A DNA stretch of 64,000 bases from CAWGLW01 sp963823525 (GCA_963823525.1 CAWGLW010000006.1:434001-498000); one strand, 5' to 3'; shown: positions 1 through 8,718, counted from the first letter of the stretch. Made by a program: numbers and translations. Notes: generated from the sequence alone by a model not told the origin.

Positions 1-969
1 ACCTCGGTACGGGCGCCACGACTTTTCGCGCGCGGTCTGCCGAGCGGCAATGACACAGGTCTCGGTCGCGCCAAACAGTTCAAGCAAGGGGGCACCTAGA
101 CGCCTCTCCGCGCGGCACGCGAGATCCGCGGACAGTGGCGCCGTCGCACAAATAATCAATGCGATGGCTGGCAAGGGGAATGGGTACTCGACCAGCGCCT
201 TCAGGTGAACCGGTGTACTCACCAGTACTCGCGGCTCCGGCACCTCTTCGAGCGCCCTGGAAATGTCGGCCGGAAACAATGGCCGGCCCGCATGGACCGC
301 CATCCCGGCCAGCAGCGGCATCAGGACTGACATTTCCATACCGTACATATGTTGCGGCGGCACCGTGGCCACGATCCACGGCGTCCGTTCATCGTGAACA
401 TCGAGCGCTTTTCGCACTTGCTCAGCATTAAAGGCCGTGGACGCGACAAAGCCTCCCCATTGCTTGGCGTTGGGCCTCGGTTGGCCGGTGCTGCCGGAGG
501 TGAAACCGATCGCCGCGACCTGCGCGACGGGTATCTCGGGCACAATTCCGAAGGCCCGTTCAGAATGACCGCACAGACCGTCAATCAGCCTGTCATCGCA
601 TGCGAAGGAGCCAGGATACTCCGCCAGCACCTCATTGATCGCCGCCGCAGCCCTCGACGATGGCATCAGGCAGACCTGCTGTCGACACAGCATTGCGACA
701 AAGGCAATCATGAACGCGTCACGGCGTTCACAGAGGTTCAACGCCGTTGAGCCGCGTGGCAGCCCTGCCGCAACCCGCGTCGCAAACGCGAGGAATTCTT
801 CCGCTGTGATCACCCGATCACCGACTCTCAGCAGGGGCCGATCCGGAGGCACACCCGGCAAAACGGACATGTTCGCGGACCTGGCCTGTTCATCTGGCGC
901 AGTTGCCTGGCTGTATGAACTGGAGTCAATTGTATCGATCGAAACGCCTCCTCTGTCTGATGCGCTCAT
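1..969 (-). CDS. AMP-binding acyl-ACP/acyl-CoA ligase (ApeH-like), C-terminus outside window
   Basis: The minus-strand frame is open from ATG 969 to the left edge, giving the first 323 residues of an ANL-superfamily adenylating enzyme. The phosphate-binding loop GFTSGSTGQPRPNAK lies near residues 155-169, the PPQHMYGME segment near 204-212, and the A5-type motif FGATET at 299-304. In aryl polyene clusters this ligase activates the aromatic starter acid and loads it on the ACP; here that substrate is inferred from context only. It is last in sight in the minus-strand operon, 31 bases after the small secreted protein. An alternative start is ATG 870 (Met34). Neither start has a strong ribosome binding site. 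Confidence 0.85.
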   Translation of the reverse strand, partial: MSASDRGGVSIDTIDSSSYSQATAPDEQARSANMSVLPGVPPDRPLLRVGDRVITAEEFLAFATRVAAGLPRGSTALNLCERRDAFMIAFVAMLCRQQVCLMPSSRAAAAINEVLAEYPGSFACDDRLIDGLCGHSERAFGIVPEIPVAQVAAIGFTSGSTGQPRPNAKQWGGFVASTAFNAEQVRKALDVHDERTPWIVATVPPQHMYGMEMSVLMPLLAGMAVHAGRPLFPADISRALEEVPEPRVLVSTPVHLKALVEYPFPLPAIALIICATAPLSADLACRAERRLGAPLLELFGATETCVIAARQTAREKSWRPYRG

Positions 970-1000
970 GCCCGCTGAACGCCGGAGTCTCCGCATCCAC

Positions 1001-1435
1001 CTACGGGGACTGCGATTGGATCAACTGCTGGTCGATGCTCCGCTGCAGGTAGATGATCCAATTGTTGTAGTTGCGATGAATGGTGTTCTTGCCCGGGTTG
1101 TAATCAAGATTTTCACTGCTGACATAGACGATTGAGTACTTCTCCCGGTCGAACGTAATATCGATCTGCGCACGATGCCTCCCGCGGACCAGTATATCGC
1201 CGCGAATGTGCCCCGGCCCGATGACAGAGCCCGTCCAGCCCTTGGCCACGAGCCCACCCAATACGGCTACCTGCACCTCGTCCATGGAACCCGGCGTACC
1301 CGAGGGCCACGTGATCGGGTGATCCAGGACGTCATGAATGGGCTTAGCCGCCATCACCGGCGCCGACACGAGAAGCATCATTACTAACAGAGCCCCAACG
1401 AAGCGCACCGTGCCAATTGCTGTTTTCAACGCCAT
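1001..1435 (-). CDS. Small exported protein of unknown function in the polyene cluster
   Basis: This 144-residue protein has a clear signal peptide (hydrophobic stretch ending at SAPVMAAK, cleavage near residue 29). The mature part contains the blocks KGWTGSVIGPGHIRG, YSIVYVSSENLDY and IHRNYNNWI. I have the impression of a widespread short proteobacterial family with this YSI-Y-SENL-IHRNYN pattern, but I cannot name it. Its start overlaps the end of the ketosynthase gene by ten bases, so it is translationally linked to the operon. A periplasmic role, for example handling or transport of the polyene product, is inference from location only. Confidence 0.8.
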   Translation of the reverse strand: MALKTAIGTVRFVGALLVMMLLVSAPVMAAKPIHDVLDHPITWPSGTPGSMDEVQVAVLGGLVAKGWTGSVIGPGHIRGDILVRGRHRAQIDITFDREKYSIVYVSSENLDYNPGKNTIHRNYNNWIIYLQRSIDQQLIQSQSP

Positions 1436-2652
1436 CTCCGAAAGATAAGTGAGGTATTCACTCCGCCGAAGGCGAAGTTATTGTTCACGACGTATTCCAC
1501 ATCCAGGCAACGTCCGTCCCCGGTGATGTAGTCGAGTTCGCCACATCGATCATCGATATTCTCGAGATTGATCGTCGGCGCAAACCATTTCGCTCGCATC
1601 ATCTCGATGCTGAAGATCGACTCGAGCGCACCGCATGCGCCGAGCGTATGGCCCACATAGCTCTTTTGCGAACTGATGGGAACGGCCGAACCGAAGACTG
1701 CCTCGGTGGCTCTTGTCTCGGCGATGTCACCGTGCTCCGTCGCTGTTCCGTGCCCGTTGACGTATCCGATCACCGACGCCGGAAGACCCGCGTCGCGCAG
1801 CGCCAACTGCATAACTATCGCCATCGTCTCTTCGCGCGGATGGGTAACGTGCGCGCCGTCCGAGTTTGTCGCAAAACCGACAACCTCCGCATGAATGCGC
1901 GCGCCTCTTGTACGCGCGTGCTCCAACTCTTCGAGCACCAGCATGCCGCCCCCTTCGCCGATGACCAGGCCGTCGCGATCACGGTCGTAGGGTCGGGGCG
2001 TCTTCTCTGGCTCATCATTCCTGCGACTGGCAGCATAAAGCGTGTCAAATGCAACGGCCTCACTGGCGCAGAGTTCTTCGGCCCCGCCGCCAAGCATCAC
2101 CGTCTGGTAACCGTGCTTGATCGCCTCATAGGCAAACCCCACGCCCTGGCTGCCGGAAGTGCAGGCGCTGGAGGTTGGAATGACCCGGCCCCGCAGACCG
2201 AAAAATATCCCGATATTGGCGCCGGTCGTATGCGGCATGATGCGCACATAGGAGTTCGCATTCAGACCGGCGGACTTGCCGTCGATCAGCATTCTCGCGA
2301 ACTCGCGGATATCCGTGGTGCTGCCAACCGAAGATCCGCAGGCTACGCCAACCGTGCCGGAACGCAGCAGCGGATCGCCGAGCAACCCTGCGTCCGCCAA
2401 CGCCATCTCCGCGGCCCTCACGGCCAGTTGCGACACCCGCCCCATGCTGCGCAATTGCTTGCGCGTCCAATGCGCGGGAGGCTGAAAATCCTCGATCGGC
2501 GATCCAAGCCGGGTGGCGAGATCGGTATATTGCTCCCAGTCGGGCATGAATTTCACGGCATTGCGTCCGGCACGCAGACGAGCCTCAACCGCATCCCAGT
2601 CTGATCCCAGCGCCGAAAGCGTGCCCATGCCCGTGACCACGACTCGCGGCAT
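1426..2652 (-). CDS. Beta-ketoacyl-ACP synthase II (FabF/ApeR-like ketosynthase)
   Basis: This condensing enzyme (408 residues) extends the ACP-bound chain by decarboxylative condensation with malonyl-ACP. The catalytic Cys164 sits in SSACTSGSQ, His301 in NGHGTATEHGD, and Lys330 and His335 in KSYVGHTLGACGA; the C-terminal NNNFAFGGVN is also typical. All three active-site positions are intact, so this is a true ketosynthase, not a chain-length factor. The start was placed at ATG 2652, which overlaps the reductase stop as TGATG and is preceded by GGAGGG; a GTG two codons earlier is also open. No second KS or chain-length factor lies in the window, so it may lie further left. Confidence 0.93.
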   Translation of the reverse strand: MPRVVVTGMGTLSALGSDWDAVEARLRAGRNAVKFMPDWEQYTDLATRLGSPIEDFQPPAHWTRKQLRSMGRVSQLAVRAAEMALADAGLLGDPLLRSGTVGVACGSSVGSTTDIREFARMLIDGKSAGLNANSYVRIMPHTTGANIGIFFGLRGRVIPTSSACTSGSQGVGFAYEAIKHGYQTVMLGGGAEELCASEAVAFDTLYAASRRNDEPEKTPRPYDRDRDGLVIGEGGGMLVLEELEHARTRGARIHAEVVGFATNSDGAHVTHPREETMAIVMQLALRDAGLPASVIGYVNGHGTATEHGDIAETRATEAVFGSAVPISSQKSYVGHTLGACGALESIFSIEMMRAKWFAPTINLENIDDRCGELDYITGDGRCLDVEYVVNNNFAFGGVNTSLIFRRWR

Positions 2653-3386
2653 CAGCACAGCCCTCCATTGACCGCAATGACCTGGCGTGTGATGTAGGCA
2701 GCATCCGGCGACATCAGGAAGCCAACCACCGCTGCCACTTCTTCGGGCGTACCCATGCGTCTGGCTGGGATGGCCTTCAGTATTTCTTCCACCGGAACAT
2801 GCGCATCAGTCATGTCCGTTTCGATCAGGCCCGGTGCCACACAGTTCACCGTGATACTGCGCTTTGCCAGTTCGACTGCAAGCGCCTTGGTCGCGCCAAT
2901 TACCCCGGCCTTCGCCGCACTGTAGTTCACCTGGCCCCGATTCCCGATCAGGCCGGAAACCGACGACAGCGTAACGATGCGCCCGGGTGACCTGCGCCGA
3001 ACCATTGGCATCACCAGCGGCTTAAGAACATTGTAGAACGCATCCAGATTAGCTCGAATAACACTGTCCCAGGCCTCTCCGCTCATCGCCGGAAACGCGT
3101 CGTCACGAGTCAGGCCCGCGTTGCAGACTACGCCGTAGTAAGTGCCGTGCTGCTCGATATCTGCGGCGATGCGCTCCGCACATTCGTCGCGTTCCCCGAC
3201 ATCGAACGCCAGGCAGCGCGCTGATCGGCCGAGGCTCTGAACGCTTGAGACGACCTCAGCGGCCTGATCGAGACGCGAACGACAATGTACGACGATGTCG
3301 TAGCCGTCCCGTGCCAGGCGCAGAACGATTGCTCGACCGATGCCTCGACTGGACCCTGTAACCAGCACCGTTCCTCGCGCATTCAT
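2652..3386 (-). CDS. 3-oxoacyl-ACP reductase (FabG/ApeQ-like ketoreductase)
   Basis: This 244-residue short-chain dehydrogenase reduces the 3-keto group of the ACP-bound intermediate with NAD(P)H. The cofactor motif TGSSRGIG is at 10-17, the structural NAG at 89-91, and the catalytic residues are Ser142, Tyr155 and Lys159 (YSAAK). The PG motif follows in NCVAPGLIETDM. Length and motifs are those of FabG. It overlaps the upstream dehydratase by ATGA logic and shares the TGATG junction with the ketosynthase. Its place between a dehydratase and a KS makes a pathway-specific ketoreductase more likely than the housekeeping FabG. Confidence 0.93.
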   Translation of the reverse strand: MNARGTVLVTGSSRGIGRAIVLRLARDGYDIVVHCRSRLDQAAEVVSSVQSLGRSARCLAFDVGERDECAERIAADIEQHGTYYGVVCNAGLTRDDAFPAMSGEAWDSVIRANLDAFYNVLKPLVMPMVRRRSPGRIVTLSSVSGLIGNRGQVNYSAAKAGVIGATKALAVELAKRSITVNCVAPGLIETDMTDAHVPVEEILKAIPARRMGTPEEVAAVVGFLMSPDAAYITRQVIAVNGGLC

Positions 3387-3853
3387 GCCTGCCCCCCGAT
3401 CGCCAGCAATTCATCCGCGTTTCGCGGCTGCCAAACCGTCAGCCTGCCAGAGGCAAGAATTTCGTTATCATACGTAATGTTACAGTCGAAGACTCCGGTC
3501 CCATCGTCATCTCTGGATGACGGCGACACTTCAACCAGCAATGACTGGCCCAGGCGGTAGCAGTCGACCACGCTGCGGAAGTTGCGAACGCCAAGCAACA
3601 AGCCAAGCTCGGCGGGCTGACCACGATCTCGATGAGATTCGTATCCCGCGAAGGCCGCTACAGCCTGCGCCATGATCTCCGCTCCCACCCAGCCGGGCAG
3701 GTTGCCGTTTTCGTCGCTGAACGAGGTGGCCGCCCGGACTCGAAAGCCCGCAGTCAGCCCCGCATCGTCAACATGGATCACTTCGTCCAGCAAAACGGCG
3801 TTGCCCTTGTGTGGCACCAGCCGCTCCAGAGCCGGCAGTGGCGGCGTCGTCAC
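3383..3853 (-). CDS. Hotdog-fold 3-hydroxyacyl-ACP dehydratase (ApeP-like)
   Basis: This 156-residue protein resembles the ApeP-type dehydratase of aryl polyene clusters. The N-terminal LVPHKGNAVLLDEV is the conserved 'PH--PM-LLD' segment, and LPGWVGAEIMAQAVAAFAGY matches the central hot-dog helix. It would dehydrate the 3-hydroxyacyl-ACP to the enoyl form; with no enoyl reductase present the double bonds stay, giving a conjugated chain. The start is GTG 3853, because the frame has no ATG before an in-frame stop upstream. A 69-base gap separates it from the thioesterase, and its stop overlaps the reductase start (ATGA). Confidence 0.85.
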   Translation of the reverse strand: MTTPPLPALERLVPHKGNAVLLDEVIHVDDAGLTAGFRVRAATSFSDENGNLPGWVGAEIMAQAVAAFAGYESHRDRGQPAELGLLLGVRNFRSVVDCYRLGQSLLVEVSPSSRDDDGTGVFDCNITYDNEILASGRLTVWQPRNADELLAIGGQA

Positions 3854-3922
3854 GACACCCGGACCTGCGATTTCAATTGCGTGCCCAAGCGCGCCGCGCT
3901 GGCTGGGCCGCTATCGCACGAA

Positions 3923-4360
3923 TCACTGTTCGTTCTCCGCCAGCGCAGCCCGCACTTTTTCTACGAAGTGAGCCGGGCAGGCGAACTGCAGTTCGCCGGT
4001 GCTGGCGTCGACCGCAACCTGGACCGTACGGGCTCTCAGGACACGCTGGCGACTTTCAATATCCGTGATCAAGTAGTTGATCGCCAGACGGCTTTCCCAC
4101 TCCACCAGCGATGCCCTTGTGCGAAGCCGGTCGCCAAATCGTGCCGGGCGAATGTATTTGGTGTGCAGGTCCACCACCGGCCAGGCAAAACCGGACCCGA
4201 GCATCTGCTGCAAACCGTAACCCAGCCGGTCCATCAGTGCCCAGCGGGCATTCTCGAGGTAACGCAGGTAGTGGCCATGCCATACGACCGCCACCATGTC
4301 GACATCGTGAAACGCCACATCGAATTCGATTTCCGCCGCGAGTACGCCTCTGGCCCTCAT
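3923..4360 (-). CDS. 4HBT-family acyl thioesterase (ApeK-like)
   Basis: This 145-residue single hot-dog protein carries the 4HBT signature FHDVDMVAVVWHGHYLRYLE, with Asp21 as the likely catalytic residue. It is of the FcbC/YbgC type and would hydrolyse acyl-thioesters, either to release the finished polyene from the ACP or to proofread stalled chains. The gene begins inside the end of the glycosyltransferase gene (ATGA at 4357-4360). Family assignment is firm; the substrate is inferred from the cluster. Confidence 0.88.
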   Translation of the reverse strand: MRARGVLAAEIEFDVAFHDVDMVAVVWHGHYLRYLENARWALMDRLGYGLQQMLGSGFAWPVVDLHTKYIRPARFGDRLRTRASLVEWESRLAINYLITDIESRQRVLRARTVQVAVDASTGELQFACPAHFVEKVRAALAENEQ

Positions 4361-5121
4361 ATGGCCACCCGGCTCCTGGTCGACCGCGCGCGCGACCGCC
4401 GGACGACGAGCCGTGGAAATCGTCTTAGCATTCCGAAAAACAGACGCAGGTGCATGCGGGTAATCAGCCAGTTGTCATGCACCAGCCGGAAATGAGAGAC
4501 GCCATCGGCCGGATAGGAAACCCGGATCGGCAGCCAGCGCGTACCGGCCTCCCGCCAGTACAGTCTGACCAGGACCTCGATATCGAAATCCATTCGCCGG
4601 CCCGGCGACTCATCGTCCAGCAATGGCAGGACGCGATTCAGCGGGTACACGCGAAAGCCGCACATCGAGTCACGTATTTCAAATGACAGCGTATTCAACC
4701 ATACCAGTGTGTGGGTGAGGTACCGGCCATAGTGCCGCGATCTCGGCATGGACGCGTCAAACACAGGCTCACCACAGATCACTTTTTCGGGTTCCGCCTG
4801 CGATGCTGCAAGAAAGCCAATGACCGCTCCCGAATCATGCTGCCCGTCCGCATCGACCTGCAGTGCGTGTGTAAACCCGGCCGCCGCTGCCGCACGCAAG
4901 CCCGCCATTACCGCCCCACCCTTACCCTGGTTCTCAGCGAGACGGACGAGTTGAACCTCACGGTCTGCTGCAGCGAGACGATCAAGTTCCGCCGCGCATG
5001 CCGGGCCAGAGCCATCGTCTACCAGGACAACGGCCAGCCCGTTGGAACGCAGGTCCGCAACGACGCGACCCACGGCATGCTCGTGATTGAAGACGGGAAC
5101 CAGAGCGCACGCGCTATACAT
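4357..5121 (-). CDS. GT2-family glycosyltransferase
   Basis: This is a 254-residue GT-A glycosyltransferase. The nucleotide-sugar site VLVDDGSG (35-37 DDG) and the metal-binding D-A-D in LQVDADGQHD (90-92) are present, with the fold resembling dolichyl-phosphate mannosyltransferase. The C-terminus is very basic (RRFPRLVVRRSRARSTRS), which suggests membrane association. Polyene clusters often encode such an enzyme, thought to glycosylate the polyene or its lipid anchor. It overlaps the upstream dehydratase fusion by eight bases and the downstream thioesterase by four. Confidence 0.88.
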   Translation of the reverse strand: MYSACALVPVFNHEHAVGRVVADLRSNGLAVVLVDDGSGPACAAELDRLAAADREVQLVRLAENQGKGGAVMAGLRAAAAAGFTHALQVDADGQHDSGAVIGFLAASQAEPEKVICGEPVFDASMPRSRHYGRYLTHTLVWLNTLSFEIRDSMCGFRVYPLNRVLPLLDDESPGRRMDFDIEVLVRLYWREAGTRWLPIRVSYPADGVSHFRLVHDNWLITRMHLRLFFGMLRRFPRLVVRRSRARSTRSRVAI

Positions 5122-5770
5122 CGTCGACCTCGAAGCTCACCTCACCCGATGAGGCAAGGGTTCCATCATGGGAATAGCGGAAACGCAGCAGCCTACCGGT
5201 CGGCTCGTAGTCGAGCCGTAAGAGCAGTTGATCGCCGGGTTGGACGATGCGCCGAAACTTGATTTTCTCCAACGCGCAAAGAAAGCCGGACACGCCCAGA
5301 TGAGTTCTCGCCGCGCGGACCGCCCAGCCGATCTGCACGACACCCGGAACAATTGGAATTGCCGGGAAATGCCCATCAAAAATCTCCAGGTCATAGGGGA
5401 CGCCGACGCGCAATTCGATCGAATGCTCTGTGGTGAATCCTGTCTCGAGAATCATCGGCCACTCTCTCGACGCGCGCAATCGCTGCTGCGGATCCTCACC
5501 GGAAGCCGGTAAGTCTTCAAGCAGGCTCCATTGCAGATCCGGGCATGCACCGAGTTGACTCTTCCAGGCCCGCACGAGGAACTGCTTGCCGCTGCGCCGC
5601 AGCGCTTTGACGCCCGCGGGGCTCGGTACCACTACGATCGTGCCCGGAAATCTCTCTGTTTCGAGCGGGCGAAGCACCATTGCTGCAGAAATCCACTCGT
5701 GGCTTGTGAGTTGGCGCACTGCAGCCTGTAGCGCCGAGTCGATCCCGCGGCGGGGTCTGCCGGGAATCAC
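5114..5770 (-). CDS. Ligase C-terminal-like segment fused to FabA/FabZ-type dehydratase (ApeI-like)
   Basis: The protein has 218 residues in two parts. Residues about 105-218 are a hot-dog dehydratase with FDGHFPAIPIVPGVVQ (131-146; His134 the likely catalytic His). Residues about 25-105 (PGTIVVVPSPAG, QFLVRAWKS, WSLLEDLPASGEDPQQRL) resemble the C-terminal subdomain of AMP-forming ligases, though the usual catalytic lysine is not evident. In some polyene clusters ligase and dehydratase are one polypeptide, so this may be a rearranged version. The start is GTG 5770, overlapping the ACP stop as GTGA. The dehydratase call is firm; the N-terminal reading is tentative. Confidence 0.75.
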   Translation of the reverse strand: MIPGRPRRGIDSALQAAVRQLTSHEWISAAMVLRPLETERFPGTIVVVPSPAGVKALRRSGKQFLVRAWKSQLGACPDLQWSLLEDLPASGEDPQQRLRASREWPMILETGFTTEHSIELRVGVPYDLEIFDGHFPAIPIVPGVVQIGWAVRAARTHLGVSGFLCALEKIKFRRIVQPGDQLLLRLDYEPTGRLLRFRYSHDGTLASSGEVSFEVDDV

Positions 5771-6015
5771 ACTTGAACGAGTCGGTACACGACGTCGACC
5801 AGTTCTCCGACCGTACGCACAGAACGAAAATCATCGGCGGAAATCTTTTTGCCGGTCTTGCGGCGGAGACGGTCCATCAGGTCGACCGCATCAATACTGT
5901 CAATTTCCAGGTCCTCGTCCAGTCTGGCCTCGGCGGTAACCTGTGACGGCTGCAGTTCGAACAACTCGACCAGTGAGGCCCGGATTTCCTCGAGAATTTC
6001 GTCCTTGGTTCTCAT
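5767..6015 (-). CDS. Acyl carrier protein (ApeE/ApeF-like)
   Basis: This 82-residue acidic helical protein has the carrier motif DEDLEIDSIDAVDLM; Ser40 is the expected 4'-phosphopantetheine attachment site. It would be activated by the transferase encoded at 7064-7777 and carries the growing chain. Aryl polyene systems usually have two ACPs; only one is found here, and the 170 bases upstream contain no second candidate. Confidence 0.92.
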   Translation of the reverse strand: MRTKDEILEEIRASLVELFELQPSQVTAEARLDEDLEIDSIDAVDLMDRLRRKTGKKISADDFRSVRTVGELVDVVYRLVQV

Positions 6016-6185
6016 TTAAGCCAATGTTTCTGAAAGGAAAACTAAACGGCGATTGTACGTCAATCCGTGGCCGATTTTGGAACCGGAACGTCGGGGTGCC
6101 AGATCGCCGGCCGTCGCCCGCCTGCACCAGTGCACATGCCTCTTGGCGGGGCCGAGACAATTCCATATTTTTCATATAGTTGAGT

Positions 6186-6953
6186 TCAGTCCACTGAATC
6201 GAGCGTCTCCCGGTAATGCACCAACAGGTATTGGTTGAGCGCGCGGGATGCCACCGGGGCGGGGGCTTCCCGATACGGAGCAAGATCGATATCCGCGCCG
6301 ATGACGAAACTGAAATGCGGGCGCCGCGGCGGGATTCGGTACCAGGGTTCGAACTTGGTCAGCGTCAGCGGAATACAACTCACGTAAACCGGCGTCAGGA
6401 TCCTGGCGGCTCGCACGGCGATGTTTGCCGCGCCTCGATGGAACTGCATCGCCTGCCCGGGCCGGGTACGCGTGCCCTCCGGAAAGAGGATGAGGCACTC
6501 ACCTTCCTCCAGGGCTGCCATCGACCCCTCGATCATCGCATCGGTCGGGCTGTTGCTGATATAACCGGCCGACTGAACGACAAACCTCGTAAAGGGATTC
6601 CGCCAGAGAGCCGCTTTGACGACGCATGCGGGCTCGGGCGTGGCGGCGACGAGAAACACGACATCGAGCAGCGTCGGGTGATTGGCGACAATCAGCTGCC
6701 CTTTCCGACCCAGCCGCTCGGCGCCCGCGAAGTCGTAGGTAAGAACGCCAAGCGCGTTCATGATCCAGACGAACAGGCGCAGAGCCCGCTGGACGATCAG
6801 GCGTGCACGCCGACGACGCCGAGCTGCACTGCCCGGCAGCAGGGCCAGGGCCGGAAAGACGACGAGCCCGAGCACCAGCCCCGCCATCCCGAACAATGCA
6901 TAGCTGAGACCGGTTGCGAACAGACGCCAGAGAGGCCAGTCAGTCTTTTTCAA
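6186..6953 (-). CDS. Lysophospholipid acyltransferase family protein (PlsC/ApeD-like)
   Basis: This 255-residue membrane-associated acyltransferase has an N-terminal hydrophobic segment (SYALFGMAGLVLGLVVFPAL), the HX4D motif in NHPTLLD (His92, Asp97) and the acceptor motif FPEGTRTR (157-164). It would transfer an acyl chain, possibly the polyene, to a glycerol- or sugar-lipid. There is no suitable ATG. TTG 6953 was chosen because GAGGGG lies six bases upstream, while TTG 6968 is also open but lacks such a site. It is first in the minus-strand operon and divergent from the phosphopantetheinyl transferase. Confidence 0.85.
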   Translation of the reverse strand: MKKTDWPLWRLFATGLSYALFGMAGLVLGLVVFPALALLPGSAARRRRRARLIVQRALRLFVWIMNALGVLTYDFAGAERLGRKGQLIVANHPTLLDVVFLVAATPEPACVVKAALWRNPFTRFVVQSAGYISNSPTDAMIEGSMAALEEGECLILFPEGTRTRPGQAMQFHRGAANIAVRAARILTPVYVSCIPLTLTKFEPWYRIPPRRPHFSFVIGADIDLAPYREAPAPVASRALNQYLLVHYRETLDSVD

Positions 6954-7063
6954 GTCGACCCCTCGCAAGCGCCAGAGTCACAGTCACGGAGTACCGCCGT
7001 AACCAGTGATTCTATAACTGTCCGGGTTGAGGCAAGCTTGCATGGGTAACGCATAGTACCGAC

Positions 7064-7777
7064 ATGCCAGCCCTTGAGAAAATGAACCCGCGCGCGGCTC
7101 CGTCCAATCCAATCACGCTCTGGCTGGCAACGCCCGGTGCGGCCGATCTGTTCGAGCCGGAAAAGCTGTCAGCGGCACAGAAAACCGAGTGGCAGTCCCT
7201 TCGGACCGAACGAAGGCGCAGGGACTGGGCAGTCAGCCGTGCGCTTACCGCCCACACGCCGGATCTTTCGCGCTGTGCCAGCAGCCTTTCGCACAGTGCC
7301 GCTTACGCCGCGCTGGCCGTTGCGCCGCATCCTCTCGAAGTCGGCGTCGATATCGAAAGCATTCGCCCGCGAGCGTATCTTGATATGGCGCGGATCGGTT
7401 TTGCCGAAGGCGAAGTTGATTACCTGGCGTCTGTCAACGATACGGCGGAACGCGGCAACGTTTTCTACATCTTGTGGACGCTCAAGGAAGCCTTTGCGAA
7501 GGCCCTGACGATGAACTTCCTTGACGCCCTGCACCACTGCGCTTTCATTGATTCAAATCGACGCTGGCACGCACAAGTGCCCACGTGTCGCCACTGGCAC
7601 GCCACCGTATTTGCGCCGAGGCCGCTGTTGCGGCTTGCACTGGTAAGAGTGGGCGAACCGCAGGTGATCAGAGACACTCCGCTCGAAACCCGGGAGTGGC
7701 CGCAACACTTGGCCGAGGATTGGGCGGTCGTCATGGAGTTCGACTCGGCGTCCGGCGACATGCGAAAAGAATGCTAG
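7064..7777 (+). CDS. 4'-phosphopantetheinyl transferase (Sfp type)
   Basis: This 237-residue enzyme transfers phosphopantetheine from CoA to the ACP serine. The family motifs are RRRDWAVSRAL (51-61), SLSHSAAYAALAV, VGVDIES with Asp96 and Glu98 as magnesium ligands, and WTLKEAFAKA (138-147). Both ATG 7064 and ATG 7082 are possible starts; neither has a strong ribosome binding site. It opens the plus-strand arm of the polyene cluster, separated from the divergent acyltransferase by about 110 bases that must hold both promoters. Confidence 0.93.
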   Translation: MPALEKMNPRAAPSNPITLWLATPGAADLFEPEKLSAAQKTEWQSLRTERRRRDWAVSRALTAHTPDLSRCASSLSHSAAYAALAVAPHPLEVGVDIESIRPRAYLDMARIGFAEGEVDYLASVNDTAERGNVFYILWTLKEAFAKALTMNFLDALHHCAFIDSNRRWHAQVPTCRHWHATVFAPRPLLRLALVRVGEPQVIRDTPLETREWPQHLAEDWAVVMEFDSASGDMRKEC

Positions 7778-7795
7778 TCTCTCGACCCATCGATT

Positions 7796-8551
7796 ATGGC
7801 GAAAACCACGGAAAAGCGTGCTCGTTCTCGAAGCCTGTGGCCATTGGCAGTGACTTACCCGCTGTTCGCGCATGCCGCGATCCTCAGCGAAAATCGGCTG
7901 TGGACGCTGGCGGCGGTAGTCATCCTGGCGGTACTGGTCCTTGGGCCGGCGCTGCTGCGCGGCAGCAAGCTCGCCTGGATCACGCTTGTGATCGCGGGGC
8001 TTGGTGCAGCGCGGCTTCTGCATTCGGGGGCGATAGAGCTTGCGCTATACGCCCCGCCGGTGCTGATCATGGCATTCATGGCGTGGGCTTTCGGACACAC
8101 CTTGCGCCCCGGCGAGACGCCATTGATCGAGCGGATCGTTCGTGCATTGCACGATCCCGCGGAGATCCTGGAACCCGCCATCTTCAGCTACGCCCGTAAC
8201 CTGACGTGGCTCTGGACCATCCTCCTTGCGACCCTTGCCACCGTGAACCTCGGACTCGCGCTTTGCGCCTCTCCGAATGGCTTGCTCCTGGCCGCCGGCA
8301 TTACACCACCGGTGGTGGTTCCGCAGCGCATCTGGAGCCTGTTCGCGAACGTCTTGAACTACGTCGTAATCGCTGGCTTCTTCGGTCTGGAGTACGCATG
8401 GCGCCGCCGGCGCTTTCCCCAGCAGGAGTATAGAAGCATCGCAGACTTTACGCGGCGCCTCGTCCGGCTCGGCCCATCACTTCGAACGATGTCGAACAGT
8501 GCGAAGCGACCGTCTGCCCGCTCCGTCCCCTCATCGCAGGCGGATTCATGA
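7796..8551 (+). CDS. COG4648-like integral membrane protein (ApeG-like)
   Basis: This 251-residue protein has five to six predicted membrane segments, including AVVILAVLVLGPALL, ITLVIAGLGAARLL, APPVLIMAFMAWAFG and WLWTILLATLATVNLGLAL. It fits the COG4648 group encoded in many aryl polyene clusters, whose biochemical role is unknown. The motif GHTLRPGETPLIERI sits between the third and fourth segments, and the C-terminus is basic and cytoplasmic-looking. It starts 18 bases after the transferase stop, and its own stop overlaps the next ORF by ATGA. Confidence 0.82.
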   Translation: MAKTTEKRARSRSLWPLAVTYPLFAHAAILSENRLWTLAAVVILAVLVLGPALLRGSKLAWITLVIAGLGAARLLHSGAIELALYAPPVLIMAFMAWAFGHTLRPGETPLIERIVRALHDPAEILEPAIFSYARNLTWLWTILLATLATVNLGLALCASPNGLLLAAGITPPVVVPQRIWSLFANVLNYVVIAGFFGLEYAWRRRRFPQQEYRSIADFTRRLVRLGPSLRTMSNSAKRPSARSVPSSQADS

Positions 8552-8718
8552 AATCACCGCATCCGCGTCATTTCGCTCTGGACATCGTCCTCAACAATGT
8601 CCGTCTGATGCCGCACGCTTCTGTCGCCGGAGGCAATGCAGCATTTGACTGTGCCACGGGGCATCGAACGGAATGGATTGGTCGTTCCATCGGCCTCTGC
8701 ATCGTGTGCCTCAGATGA
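8548..8718 (+). CDS. Possible 56-residue protein bridging two cluster genes
   Basis: A short reading frame starts at ATG 8548 inside the stop of the membrane protein (ATGA) and ends at TGA 8716-8718 inside the start of the radical SAM gene (ATGA). The product begins MKSPHPRHFALDIVLNN and has no signal peptide, membrane segment or family I recognise. The two ATGA junctions are the main support: they would carry ribosomes from the membrane protein to the radical SAM gene. It may be a real small protein, a coupling ORF or the remnant of a larger gene. Confidence 0.45.
   Translation: MKSPHPRHFALDIVLNNVRLMPHASVAGGNAAFDCATGHRTEWIGRSIGLCIVCLR

Noticed and set aside
1648..2604. Long plus-strand frame opposite the ketosynthase gene
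   Set aside because: It lies fully antisense to a gene with intact catalytic motifs and has no recognisable protein features.
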